A stretch of DNA of 64,000 bases from Competibacter_A sp037045685 (GTDB taxonomy: Bacteria; Pseudomonadota; Gammaproteobacteria; Competibacterales; Competibacteraceae): NCBI GenBank assembly GCA_037045685.1, contig JBAOII010000039.1:91880-155879 (forward strand). The letters are read 5' to 3'. Shown here piece by piece: positions 8,278-17,188 of this stretch. The translations under genes and the position numbers were made by a program. A model generated the notes under the pieces. That model did no database searches and was not told the DNA's origin. It was given only the letters and a program-made list of their open reading frames with translations. Each line of letters begins with the position of its first letter. Position 1 is the first letter of the stretch.

Positions 8278-11184
8278 TTAAGACGCCGCGCCGGTCGCGG
8301 TTTCCTCCATGAGCCGCCGCCAGATGCGGATCACGCCCTCGCGGGCAGCGCTCGCCTCGGCCATCGGCACGCGGGCGGGCCGCTCTTGCAGCTTGAGCAG
8401 ATGAATGCGCCGCCGCAAACCCCGGTAGGCGTTGCGCAACCGGGCGGCATCGGCGATGGACAGGATGCCGAACCGTTCCAGGCCGTCGAGCTGCCGAATA
8501 TTGTCGGTGTAGATCAGCAGGTCCGGGTAACGGTTGGCGTTCGCCAAAACTTTATATTGCACCATAAATTCGATATCGGCGATACCACCCCGGCCCTGCT
8601 TGAGATCGAAGATCTCGGCGGTGCCGGCGTCCAGTTCGGCGCGCATCCGCTCGCGCATCTCGCGGACCTCCTGGCGCAGCGCGTCGGGATCGCGCTCGAC
8701 GCTCAACACTTCCCGGCGCAGGCTGCGATAGCGTTCGGCCAGTTCGGGTGGCCCCGCCACGACCCGAGTTCGCGTCAGCGCCTGATGCTCCCAGGTCCAC
8801 GCCTGATGGCGCTGGTATGCGGCGAACGCCTCGAACGAGCTGACCAGCAGGCCGGCGCGACCGCTGGGCCGCAGCCGGGTGTCCACCTCGTACAGATCGC
8901 CGGCCCCGGTGCGGGTGGTGAGCAGATAGATGATCCGTTGCACCAGCTTGGCGAAAAAGCTGGGGTTGTCGATCTGGCGCGGCCCGTCGGTGACCTGTCG
9001 GTCGCCGGCGCTGTCGTGCAGGAAGACCAGATCGAGATCGGAGCCGTAATTCAACTCGATGCCGCCCAGCTTGCCGTAGGCGACCACGGCGAAACCGGCC
9101 TCCCGCCGCGCGCCGTCCACCGCGCAATGGGGCCGGCCGAACTTCGGCACCAGATCCGCCCACGCCAGTTCCAGCACCTTGCGCAGCAGGGTTTCGGCGA
9201 TTTCGGTCAAGTGATCGCTGACGATCATCAGGGGCATGGCGCCGCTGACATCGGCGGCGGCGACTCGCAACACCTGGGTCTGCTTGAAGTAGCGCAAGGC
9301 GTTCAGCGCTTCTTCGGAATCTTCCGCCGGAACGCGCGCCAGTTGCCGCTCCAGATCCAGGGCCAGTTGCCGGCGATCCAGCGGCGCGTACAGGATGGCC
9401 GGATTCAGCAAGTCGTCCAGCAGCAAAGGATAGCGGGCCAGATGCTTGCCGATCCAGCCGCTGGCGGCGCACAGCTTCACCAGTTGCGCCAAGGCTTGCG
9501 GGTGATCGGCCAGCAACGCCAGATACACCGAGCGGCGGGCGATGCTTTCCAGCAGATCGAGCACCCGCTCCAAGGTCGCCGTCGGTTGCGGCGCGGCGGC
9601 GACCGCCGCCAGCACGCACGGCATCAAGCCGTCCAGCCGCTCGCGCCCGCGCGGGCTCATGCTCCGATAGCTGAGGCCGTGCTTGAGCGCCTGAATCCGG
9701 TTCCAGGCCGGCGCCGGGTTCTCGAAACCCTGTTCGGCCAGCAGGTGCGCGGCCCCTTCCTCGCCGGGATCGCCCTGCCACAGCGCCGTCAGATCGACAT
9801 TGGCCGCGCCCGGCTCCCGCGCCGCCGGGTCGCCGAACACCTGGGCGAACTGCTGGCTGACGGCCTCGACGTGTCGCGCCAGCTCCAGGGTGAAGGCGCC
9901 CCAATCGGAATAGCCCATGGCGAAGGCCAGCCGCAGCTTCGCCAGCTCGTCCTCGGGCAGGTTATGGGTCTGCTGGTCGGCCCACGCCTGCAAGCGGTTT
10001 TCCACCCGGCGCAGAAAATCGTAGGCGCGCTTGAGGCTATCGACCGCCTCCGCCGGCAGCCGGCCGCTGGCGCCGAGCGCGTCCAGCACCCGCAGGATGC
10101 CGCGCTCCCGCAGCGCCGGCTCGCGCCCGCCGTAGATCAGTTGGAATACCTGGCCGATGAACTCGATCTCGCGGATGCCGCCCGGACCCAGCTTGACGTT
10201 GCGGTGCAGGCCCTTGCGCTCCACCTCCCGGGCGATCAGCGCCTTCATGTCGCGCAGCGACTCGAACGCGCTGTAATCGAGATAGCGCCGGTAAACGAAG
10301 GGCCGCAGCTCGGCCAGCAACCGCGCGCCGGCTTCCCGGTCGCCGGCAACCACCCGGGCCTTGATCATCGCGTAGCGCTCCCAGTCCCGGCCGTGGTTCT
10401 GGTAGTAATCCTCGAACGCGGCGAACGACATCGCCAGCGGCCCCGAATCGCCGAACGGCCGCAAGCGCAGATCGACCCGGTAGACGAAGCCCTCGGCGGT
10501 CGGCTCGGCCAGAATTTTGCCCAAGCGTTGGCCGAGCCGGCGAAAAAACTCCTCGTTGCTGACGGCGCGCGCCCCGTCGGTTTGGCCCTGCCGGGGATAG
10601 GTGAAAATGAGGTCGATATCGGAAGAGAAGTTGAGTTCGCGCCCGCCGAGCTTGCCCATGCCCAGCACCACCAGCCGTTGCGGCTGGCCGTCGGGATCGC
10701 GCGGCTGGCCGTAGCGCTGGCACTGCCAAACGTGCAAGCGCTCCAGCGCCGCATCGACCAACCGCTCCGCCAAGTCGCTCAGATCGCCGAGCGTTTCCTC
10801 CAATCCGGCCAGCCCGGCCAGATCGCGCCAGGCGATGCGGACCATCTCCCAGCGCCGGAACCGGCGCAGCGCCACCCCGAGCCGGTTCTCGTCCGCCGCG
10901 TCCGCCAACAGCCGGTCCAGCCGCGCCGCGTGGTCGCCCGGCGCGCGGGTTGCCGCCAGATCGCCGCCCGCCAGCAATTCGGCCAATGCCGCCGGCTCGC
11001 GAATGCAGGCCCGAGCGACGAATTCGCTGCACGCCCAGACCCGGAGCATTTGCTCCAGCAACGCACCGGCCGGCGGTTCCACGCCCACCTCGCCGGCCGC
11101 GACGCCGAACGCCTCCCAGTAGCGGGCGACCTCGCCCCGCAAGGCTTGCGGCAATCCGGCTAGAGCCCGCTCGAATTCGGTCAT
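8278..11184 (-). CDS. glnE: Bifunctional glutamine synthetase adenylyltransferase/deadenylyltransferase
   Basis: A 968-residue GlnE, close to the 946 of E. coli. It adenylylates and de-adenylylates glutamine synthetase under control of PII and glutamine. Two nucleotidyltransferase domains are visible. The N-terminal deadenylylase motif GMGKLGGRELNFSSDIDLIF lies near residue 172-195, and the C-terminal adenylylase motif AYGKLGGIELNYGSDLDLVF near residue 700, each with the paired aspartates that bind metal. A PII-uridylyltransferase-like segment follows each. It reads intact and is followed immediately by ilvE, as in Pseudomonas. Confidence 0.96.
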   Translation of the reverse strand: MTEFERALAGLPQALRGEVARYWEAFGVAAGEVGVEPPAGALLEQMLRVWACSEFVARACIREPAALAELLAGGDLAATRAPGDHAARLDRLLADAADENRLGVALRRFRRWEMVRIAWRDLAGLAGLEETLGDLSDLAERLVDAALERLHVWQCQRYGQPRDPDGQPQRLVVLGMGKLGGRELNFSSDIDLIFTYPRQGQTDGARAVSNEEFFRRLGQRLGKILAEPTAEGFVYRVDLRLRPFGDSGPLAMSFAAFEDYYQNHGRDWERYAMIKARVVAGDREAGARLLAELRPFVYRRYLDYSAFESLRDMKALIAREVERKGLHRNVKLGPGGIREIEFIGQVFQLIYGGREPALRERGILRVLDALGASGRLPAEAVDSLKRAYDFLRRVENRLQAWADQQTHNLPEDELAKLRLAFAMGYSDWGAFTLELARHVEAVSQQFAQVFGDPAAREPGAANVDLTALWQGDPGEEGAAHLLAEQGFENPAPAWNRIQALKHGLSYRSMSPRGRERLDGLMPCVLAAVAAAPQPTATLERVLDLLESIARRSVYLALLADHPQALAQLVKLCAASGWIGKHLARYPLLLDDLLNPAILYAPLDRRQLALDLERQLARVPAEDSEEALNALRYFKQTQVLRVAAADVSGAMPLMIVSDHLTEIAETLLRKVLELAWADLVPKFGRPHCAVDGARREAGFAVVAYGKLGGIELNYGSDLDLVFLHDSAGDRQVTDGPRQIDNPSFFAKLVQRIIYLLTTRTGAGDLYEVDTRLRPSGRAGLLVSSFEAFAAYQRHQAWTWEHQALTRTRVVAGPPELAERYRSLRREVLSVERDPDALRQEVREMRERMRAELDAGTAEIFDLKQGRGGIADIEFMVQYKVLANANRYPDLLIYTDNIRQLDGLERFGILSIADAARLRNAYRGLRRRIHLLKLQERPARVPMAEASAAREGVIRIWRRLMEETATGAAS

Positions 11185-11215
11185 GACCGTCGCGTCGCCG
11201 CCTTTCGCGCCGCGC

Positions 11216-12700
11216 TCACTTTTGCGGCGATTTCCCCTCCGCGCCCGCCATCGCCCCCAGCGGGATTTCCTTGTCGTTCACGAACAGCTTGCCGCCCTCG
11301 AAACGCGCCGTGGATTTGTATTTATCCCCTTCCAGCCGGATGAAGCCAGCGGCCGTCGCGCCTTGGAGTTGCTGGGCGACCTGCTGCGCCGCCGCGCTTT
11401 GCATGGCCTGCTCGCCAGCTTGCCCGCCTTGCCCTCCGGCCTGGGCCTGGAGTTGCTCCTTGGCGATGTTCGTGAGCACGATTTCGGCCAAGTTCTTGGA
11501 GGCCGCGACTTCGGCCAAACCCTTTTGCAGCGCGCCCAATAACGCGGCCGGGTTTTGCGCGGGGTCGATATCGCCGTAATCCTGGAAATTCAGCGTCAGC
11601 TTGCTCTGCCAATCGCCCTGAGCCAGCTTGGCTTGGGTGTCGAGCACGAATTCGGGCTTGCCGCGCAAAAGCGTTTTCACCAGTTTCAGCAACTCGTCCA
11701 ACGCCTGCGGATCGTCGGGCTTGGTCGCCATCTTCTGCTGCCACTGCTGCAACTGCCCGACCGCCGCGCCATCCAGATTATGAAATGCCAGCCTCATGCT
11801 ACCGGTGCCGCTCCAAGACTCCACCGTGAATTTCCCGGCCTTGAACAGGGCGTCCACATTGACCTGTTGCGGGTTCTGGGGGCTCAACCCGGCGGTCGCA
11901 TCCATGCCCAGGTCGGCGAAAACCACCGGGGTGCCGGAGGCGGGGTCTTGGACGCGCAGCTCAGCGATCTTGAAATTGGAATCGCCGAACATCAGATCGA
12001 AGGCGCCCTTGCGCTGGTTCACCGTCGCGGCCAGATCGCGCAGATTGATCCGGGGGCCGGCGGCGGCGGACTGCCCTTCTCCGCCAGCGGCCGGCTTGCC
12101 CACTGCCTCCAGACTGGCGACCGTCATGTTGCCCTGGACGGCCGCGCCGTGGGGCGCGACCTGAAATTGGCCTTGCAGCCCGGAGAAATTGAAGTTTTGC
12201 AGATCCTGGACATTGTTCAGGGTCAGCGGGGGCATGGTGATTCGGGTGTTGCTGGCGCCGTCGAAGCCGACTTGCGCGATCGCCGTCAACGGTTCCTGGC
12301 CGCCGTACAGCTTCTTCAGCTCGCGGGTCCAATCGCTGCTTTCGGCGTCGAGAGTTTGCCGGACCACCCCGCCGGTCAAAGCCATCGGCACGCCCGGCAC
12401 GCCCCATCCCGCCAAGGGCAGCGGACCGTGGTAGATCTCTTCTCGGGTCGAGAAGGACAAGTCCGGCAGGCTCGCGCCGCCACTGTCCCCCAATATCAGT
12501 TGGTAGTGAGTCGCGGCCTTGGAAGAAAACAATCCCCGTTCGTAGCGAATCGAACTCATCTTGACGTTGGGATGCTTCGAGGCTTCCGCCAAAGCGTCCC
12601 TGTACCACCGTTCCGCCTGCTGGCCGGACCAGTACGCCGCCCCGACGAAACCCGCCGCCAGCACCAGAACGACCACGATCACACCGATCAGTTTTTTCAC
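11216..12700 (-). CDS. YdgA family protein (DUF945)
   Basis: A 494-residue protein with one N-terminal membrane segment (LIGVIVVVLVLAAGFVGAAY), then a long periplasmic domain typical of YdgA/DUF945: RYERGLFSSKA near the start, LTGGVVRQTLDAES, LPPLTLNNVQDL-like segments and a C-terminal Ala/Gln-rich stretch. Function in the family is not established; it is envelope-associated. I chose GTG 12700 because AGGGGAC lies seven bases upstream and the membrane segment then starts at residue 4; ATG 12724 is the alternative. It is convergent with nothing and stands alone between glnE and the subtilase terminator. Confidence 0.78.
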   Translation of the reverse strand: MKKLIGVIVVVLVLAAGFVGAAYWSGQQAERWYRDALAEASKHPNVKMSSIRYERGLFSSKAATHYQLILGDSGGASLPDLSFSTREEIYHGPLPLAGWGVPGVPMALTGGVVRQTLDAESSDWTRELKKLYGGQEPLTAIAQVGFDGASNTRITMPPLTLNNVQDLQNFNFSGLQGQFQVAPHGAAVQGNMTVASLEAVGKPAAGGEGQSAAAGPRINLRDLAATVNQRKGAFDLMFGDSNFKIAELRVQDPASGTPVVFADLGMDATAGLSPQNPQQVNVDALFKAGKFTVESWSGTGSMRLAFHNLDGAAVGQLQQWQQKMATKPDDPQALDELLKLVKTLLRGKPEFVLDTQAKLAQGDWQSKLTLNFQDYGDIDPAQNPAALLGALQKGLAEVAASKNLAEIVLTNIAKEQLQAQAGGQGGQAGEQAMQSAAAQQVAQQLQGATAAGFIRLEGDKYKSTARFEGGKLFVNDKEIPLGAMAGAEGKSPQK

Positions 12701-12757
12701 GCGTTGTCCCCTGTTGATTTCCATGGGCGGCATTATTCCACAAACCGGCCACAAAAA

Positions 12758-12777
12758 AGCCCCGCCGGAGCGGGGCT
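12758..12777 (-). terminator. Rho-independent terminator of the subtilase gene
   Basis: On the minus strand an AGCCCCGC/GCGGGGCT stem with a four-base loop is followed by six T. It lies 27 bases beyond the subtilase stop. The same hairpin core recurs at 16804 and 18751. Confidence 0.85.
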
Positions 12778-12803
12778 GGTTCGGGAAGTCGCGGGTTGCC
12801 CGG

Positions 12804-15800
12804 TCAGTCGTCCCCGGCGAGCCGGTTCAATTGGCCGGGGATGTTCCGCCAAGTGCTTAGGTTGGTGCTGTAGAAGACTTGGCCGGCACCGGTCAGCCCG
12901 GCCAAATCGGCCTTGCCGTCGCCGTTGAAGTCGCCCGCCACCAGCTTGCTGAGCGCGCCGGGGATGTTGGTCCAGGTGGCGAGGTTGGTGGAGTAGAAGA
13001 TCTGGCCGTTGCCGGCGAGGCCGGCCAAGTCCGCCTTGCCGTCGCCGTTGAAGTCGCCCGCCACCAGCTTGCTGAGCGCGCCGGGGATGTTGGTCCAAGT
13101 GCTCCGGTTGGTGGTGTAGTAGATTTGCCCGGCGCCGGTCAGCCCGGCCAAGTCCGCCTTGCCGTCGCCGTTGAAGTCGCCCGCCACCAGCTTGCTGAGC
13201 TGCGCCGGGGATGTTGGTCCAGGTGGCGAGGTTGGTGGAGTAGAAGATCTGGCCGTTGCCGGCGAGGCCGGCCAAGTCCGCCTTGCCGTCGCCGTTGAAG
13301 TCGCCCGCCACCAGCTTGCTGAGCGCGCCGGGGATATTGGTCCAAGTGCTCCGGTTGGTGGTGTAGTAGATGCTGCCGGCGGAGGTGAGGCCGGCGAGGT
13401 CGGCTTTGCCGTCGCCGTTGAAGTCGCCGGCGACCAGTTGGGCCAGCGTGCCGGGGATGTTGATCCAGCTCGCCCGGTTGGTGGTGTAGAAGATCTTGCC
13501 CGGCTGCTCGGTCAACCCGGCGAGAGTCGCGCCTTGCCCGTCGCCGTCGAAGTCGCCCACCACGAGTCTGGCTTAACTGGCCAGGGATGTTGGTCCAGGT
13601 GCCGAGGTTAGCAGGTGTAGTAGATCAGACCGCTGCCGGTCACACCCGCCAGCAGCGAGGCCGGCGAGCCGGCATTGAAATTGGCGGTCGCGCTCTTGGC
13701 GGCGTCCATCGTGACGGTGCAGGCGGCGCTCGTCCCGGAGCAGACCCCGCTCCAGCCGATGAAGGTGGAACCCGCCGCTGCCGTGGCGGTGAGCGTTACG
13801 GGGATGCCGGCGTTGTAGGTTTCTGAGCAATCGCCGCCACAGTTGATGCCGGCGGGATTGCTGGTCACCGTGCCGGAACCCGTGCCCGCTTTACTCACGG
13901 TCAGCGTGTATTGCTGTGGCAAGATCCCTTGCAGAGCCCGTTCCGCGTTGATTCTCCCGTATCCATATCGGTTGTTTCGTCCGTTCACATACGGTTCTGG
14001 CCCAATCTTGTCCGCCGTATTCTGCATCAGTTGTCGAACCTCGGCTTGAGTCATGTTGGGCGCACGGGACAAGATCAATCCCGCGAGGCCCGCAGCCAAG
14101 GGGGTCGCCGAGGAGGTGCCACCAAAGCCGGTCGGGCCGGAGTCAATATATTGGCCGGGTCCGTAACCAGGAGCGCCGGTCTGGTCGGTTGTGGCAATTC
14201 TCAAATTTAGCGATCCCCCGCTACTAGGCGCGACGAAGTCCAATTCCGCTCCGAATTCGCTGTAGCTCGAACGGCAATCGAGATTGGAGCTGGCGCCTAC
14301 CGCAATGGCTTCAGGAAATGCAGCCGGATAAGCCACTTCCTGCACAACAGGCGGAACTCCCGAAAGGAGAGGACCAATCAAGTCAAGCGTTCCATCATTA
14401 AAATAATCAATCCCAAACACAAGGCCATCGAAGTTAGCTTCGCTGGAAACCCAAGCATAAAATAAGAGATTTCCCGCTGGCACTGCTTTCACGACACTTA
14501 GTTCGGAAATCTGGTTATTGGCGATAGGCCCCGCCTTGGTTGAATTGATAGAGCATAGACTTTCATCCGCATGCGTCGGATCATTGGACAGCGACCAAGG
14601 CAGGTTTCCACTCGACGTCCAGCCTGGCGGAATGGTATTAAAGCTCACCAGTTCTGCTCCAGGAAAGAGCACCCATGCCAGCCAAGCGGTATCGTTTCCA
14701 GCATTTCCACTACCATCTTTTCCATAATCCCATATAAACCGGTGGATGCCTGCAGGGATATTATAGATAGGAACAGGGGTAAATCCGGTCGCGTTATTGC
14801 CCGTCGCAAACAATACAACGGAGCCCTTTCCCCCGCGACCGGCGGTAGTCGCATATTGAATCGCTGATTGCACCACGCTGCTGGGAAGACCACCACCCCA
14901 ACTATTACTCAGCACATCGGCCAATGAAGCGGCATAGCGAATCGCATTGGCGATCATGGCTTGGTTGATAAAGATGCCATTATTTGAAATCCTCACTGGC
15001 AAAATTTTGCAGTGCAGACACATTCCCGTTACGCCCTTGCCATTATTGCCTACGGCGGCCGCGACACCCGCTGCGGCAGTACCATGACCATTATCTGGAC
15101 CAGTTGCTGGACTAGGGTTACTATCGTTTTCCACAAAATCCCAGCCGTGGATATCATCGATATAGCCATTGCCATCATCGTCGATGCCGTTGCCGGGAAT
15201 TTCGCCAAGGTTGGTGAAAATATTGGCGCTAAGATCCTCATGGCCGATTTCGACGCCAGAATCGATCACTGCGATGGTGATATTCGGGCTTCCTTGCTCA
15301 TAATCCCAAGCCGCCGGGGCATTAGCATCTATTCCTGGCGGCATTCCACCCTGCCCGGTATTCCACAAATGCCATTGGTTAGCGAACAACGGATCGTTAG
15401 GGGTAAAGAAAGACTTGTAATCCTGAACAAAATTCGGCTCCGCCCACTCTACCCACTTGCTTTCAAAGAGGGCGTTGGCGATCTCCAGCGGGTTCATCGC
15501 TTTTGGATCTTGAACCCGCAACAGATATTCATCCGTCGTCATCGGTAATTGACTAATCACTTCCAAATTTGAGGCTTCTTTAAGCTTTAGCACTTCCTCT
15601 ATCGTTTGGTCGGGCTTCAGCTTGAGTACGATCTCATCGGTCAGGAACAATTTGGAATTGGTTTTTGGATCAACCAACACCGGAAAGGCAAACTCAACAT
15701 CAGTCCTAACTCGCAGGATAGCTATAGCATTTTCGATGTCGGTTTCCGCCTTCGCATCTTTCAGTTTACTAATTAAAAATTCATGCCCCTGATACTGTTT

Positions 15801-16175
15801 TGCTCTCTTGATAACCTCTGCTGGCGCGGCTAGGGCTTGAAGTTGTATCTCCGCACCCTTGGTTGAATTTTCTTTGAACTTGACAACAAACTCTGACAAT
15901 GAGCGGTGTAGCGGTATCTTTCTGTTTTGGTAGTAGTAAAAGTCGTTGGCCGAATAATGACTCTCCACAATTGACGATTTCTGCGGTGGTGGCTGATCGC
16001 TCTGTTGTATAGAAGAGGATAGTTCTTTTTCCCACAACGATGTGTCTATTTTTTCAATCCTCCCCAATCCAAGTTGGAAGTTTTGTTGGACAGATGGTGG
16101 TTGCTGTACTTCAGCCACCCCTACCACACTGATTACCAAAGCGCCTATCAAACCAATTATTGTAAAGGTTTTCAT
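12804..16175 (-). CDS. Secreted S8 family serine peptidase with InlB-like and tandem DxDxDG repeats, frameshifted
   Basis: Starts MKTFTIIGLIGALVISVVG, a signal peptide, with AGGAGT seven bases before ATG 16175. A propeptide-like segment is followed by a subtilisin domain with catalytic D305 (TIAVIDSGVEIGHED), H364 (NGHGTAAAGVA) and S688 (FGGTSSATPLAAG). H and S are widely separated, so there is a large insert in the domain. Next comes a divergent InlB B-repeat-like domain (SKAGTGSGTVTSNPAGINC, FIGWSGVC). The C-terminus is about six tandem 41-residue repeats with the core GDFNGDGKADLAGL, an FG-GAP/VCBS-like calcium-loop pattern. Three single extra bases (about 13613, 13567 and 13201) break the repeat region; the frame-corrected protein is about 1120 residues. 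A likely cyclic-di-GMP riboswitch lies upstream. Confidence 0.85.
12910..13400 (-). repeat. Near-identical 123/246-bp tandem repeats in the subtilase gene
   Basis: The 41-residue repeat is encoded by 123-bp units alternating in two flavours (AGNGQIFYSTNLATW and TGAGQIYYTTNRSTW), so two units give a 246-bp block copied almost exactly. Phrases such as 'gccgtcgccgttgaagtcgc' recur every unit. The low divergence implies recent expansion and makes this stretch prone to misassembly; one frameshift (13201) lies at a unit junction. Confidence 0.85.
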
Positions 16176-16212
16176 GGAATGACTCCTATTGTTAATCATT
16201 TATTATTTAAAA

Positions 16213-16253
16213 AACTCCATTAGGAGTTAAATGACCCCCGGCAAAGCCGGGGG
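16213..16253 (-). terminator. Leader hairpin plus intrinsic terminator upstream of the subtilase start
   Basis: Reading the minus strand, a perfect 8-bp GC stem (CCCCCGGC/GCCGGGGG, plus-strand 16235-16253) is followed by a second stem AACTCC/GGAGTT with loop TAAT (16213-16228) running into a T-run (GGAGTTTTTTAAATAA). This is an intrinsic terminator placed between the riboswitch and the ribosome binding site at about 16180. It is the natural candidate for the expression platform. Confidence 0.75.
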
Positions 16254-16337
16254 CTTACCTCATTGAGTTAGTTATTGGTAATCGGGTGTCCTATAAACTG
16301 AAAAAAGCTGCACCACCTCACGCGACCTTGACGAAGA

Positions 16338-16418
16338 TCGCCCTCGGCAGTCCGGCTGTCTTTGTTTAAGACCTGCGACTTTCCGTCCCTATCTCGCGGT
16401 AGGTATGGCTATTACGTT
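16338..16418 (-). promoter_or_regulatory. Cyclic-di-GMP-I (GEMM) riboswitch aptamer
   Basis: Reading the minus strand from 16413: AATAGCCATACC, then a short stem capped by a GCGA (GNRA) tetraloop (CCTAC-C-GCGA-G-ATAGG), then GGGACGGAAAGTC, then a second hairpin (GGTCTT...AAGAC) and AGCCGGACTGCCGA. This order of a GNRA-capped stem, the GGGACG(G/C)AAAG junction and a closing GCCGG-x-TGCC is the GEMM-I consensus, which binds cyclic di-GMP. It lies about 160 bases upstream of the subtilase start on the same strand, with a terminator between. Ligand class (c-di-GMP versus cGAMP variants) needs a covariance model. Confidence 0.78.
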
Positions 16419-16799
16419 TCACATCTGTTATTTTTTATTTCTATATCAAAAATAGTGTCACATTTCAACCCAGTATTTTGGTTGGTAAATGTGAGGATTC
16501 GAGAGGCGCGAAATCTCGATGCTCATCCGGTCCGCGCCTTTAACCGCTCGTGTATCCATCTCTCGGCAGGTGGCCGCAAGGTACTCCTCTCCGCCCGCGC
16601 TGCCGCCGTGTCCCACTGTCTTTAATTAACAGCAATTGTTTTGCGCTTCAACTAGCTGTTACACTCGGAAATATACGAATCGTTACACTTTGTCGTTATG
16701 TAATAATATAGTGACGATCCGGTGAAGCCTGTTCTCGCTTTCTCCGGTCTTCCCGGCAACGGGCAGCAGACGGGACACTCGGTGTGCGTCGCCCACAAA
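16419..16799. other. AT-rich intergenic region upstream of the riboswitch
   Basis: AT-rich DNA (notably 16430-16490 and 16620-16715) unlike the GC-rich neighbours. It presumably holds the promoter for the minus-strand riboswitch/subtilase transcript. Open frames here (for example 16362-16625 on plus) run through the aptamer and show no protein similarity, so no gene is called. Confidence 0.5.
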
Positions 16800-16880
16800 A
16801 AAGCCCCGCCGGAACGGGGTTTTTCTTTCGGATCGCACGATCTGCGGGCGATGCTTACATCATGTCTCCCACGCCGCCGC
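16800..16880 (-). pseudogene. Short groEL 3'-end fragment with its terminator (copy A)
   Basis: On the minus strand the last codons of a GroEL-like tail end ...GDMM-stop (stop at 16855-16857), followed by a spacer and a CCCCG/CGGGG hairpin (16804-16820 region). About 80 bases match copy B at 18748-18830 at roughly 90 percent, covering the terminator, spacer and terminal codons. Only about eight groEL codons remain here before similarity ends. Confidence 0.6.
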
Positions 16881-17018
16881 CTCACCTACCGCGCAATCCT
16901 GCCGGGGATGGGTGCTCGGCTCCGGGACTGCCGGACGGGTGTCGTCGAGAAAGATGGTTTGGCCGGTGTCGTTCAATTCGCCCGCGACCGCCGCGCCGCT
17001 CCCGCCAGACCCAACCGC

Positions 17019-17062
17019 TTTGCGCCAGCTTTTAACCTTTTTTTTGCGCCAGCTTTTAACCT
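17019..17062. repeat. Short direct repeat upstream of the AAA-ATPase gene
   Basis: Two copies of TTTGCGCCAGCTTTTAACCT at 17019-17038 and 17043-17062, separated by a T-run. They lie about 130 bases before the ATPase start. Function is unknown; slippage duplication or a binding site are both possible. Confidence 0.6.
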
Positions 17063-17188
17063 ATTTCATGAGTCGCATCGACGACTCTCGTCACCCGTCA
17101 GGGGTTATTTCCACGCCGCCCATCCGGTCGCTCCGGCGGACTATAATGGGGTCGCTCATCCAAAACCCGCGCGGACCCGCCGATTCCC

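Noticed and set aside
16235..16253. CCCCCGGC/GCCGGGGG palindrome as an IS200/IS605 end or REP element
   Set aside because: No transposase remnant is near; its place between the aptamer and terminator fits a leader hairpin better.
16362..16625. 87-residue plus-strand open frame
   Set aside because: It runs across the riboswitch aptamer on the opposite strand, has no ribosome binding site and no recognisable protein sequence.
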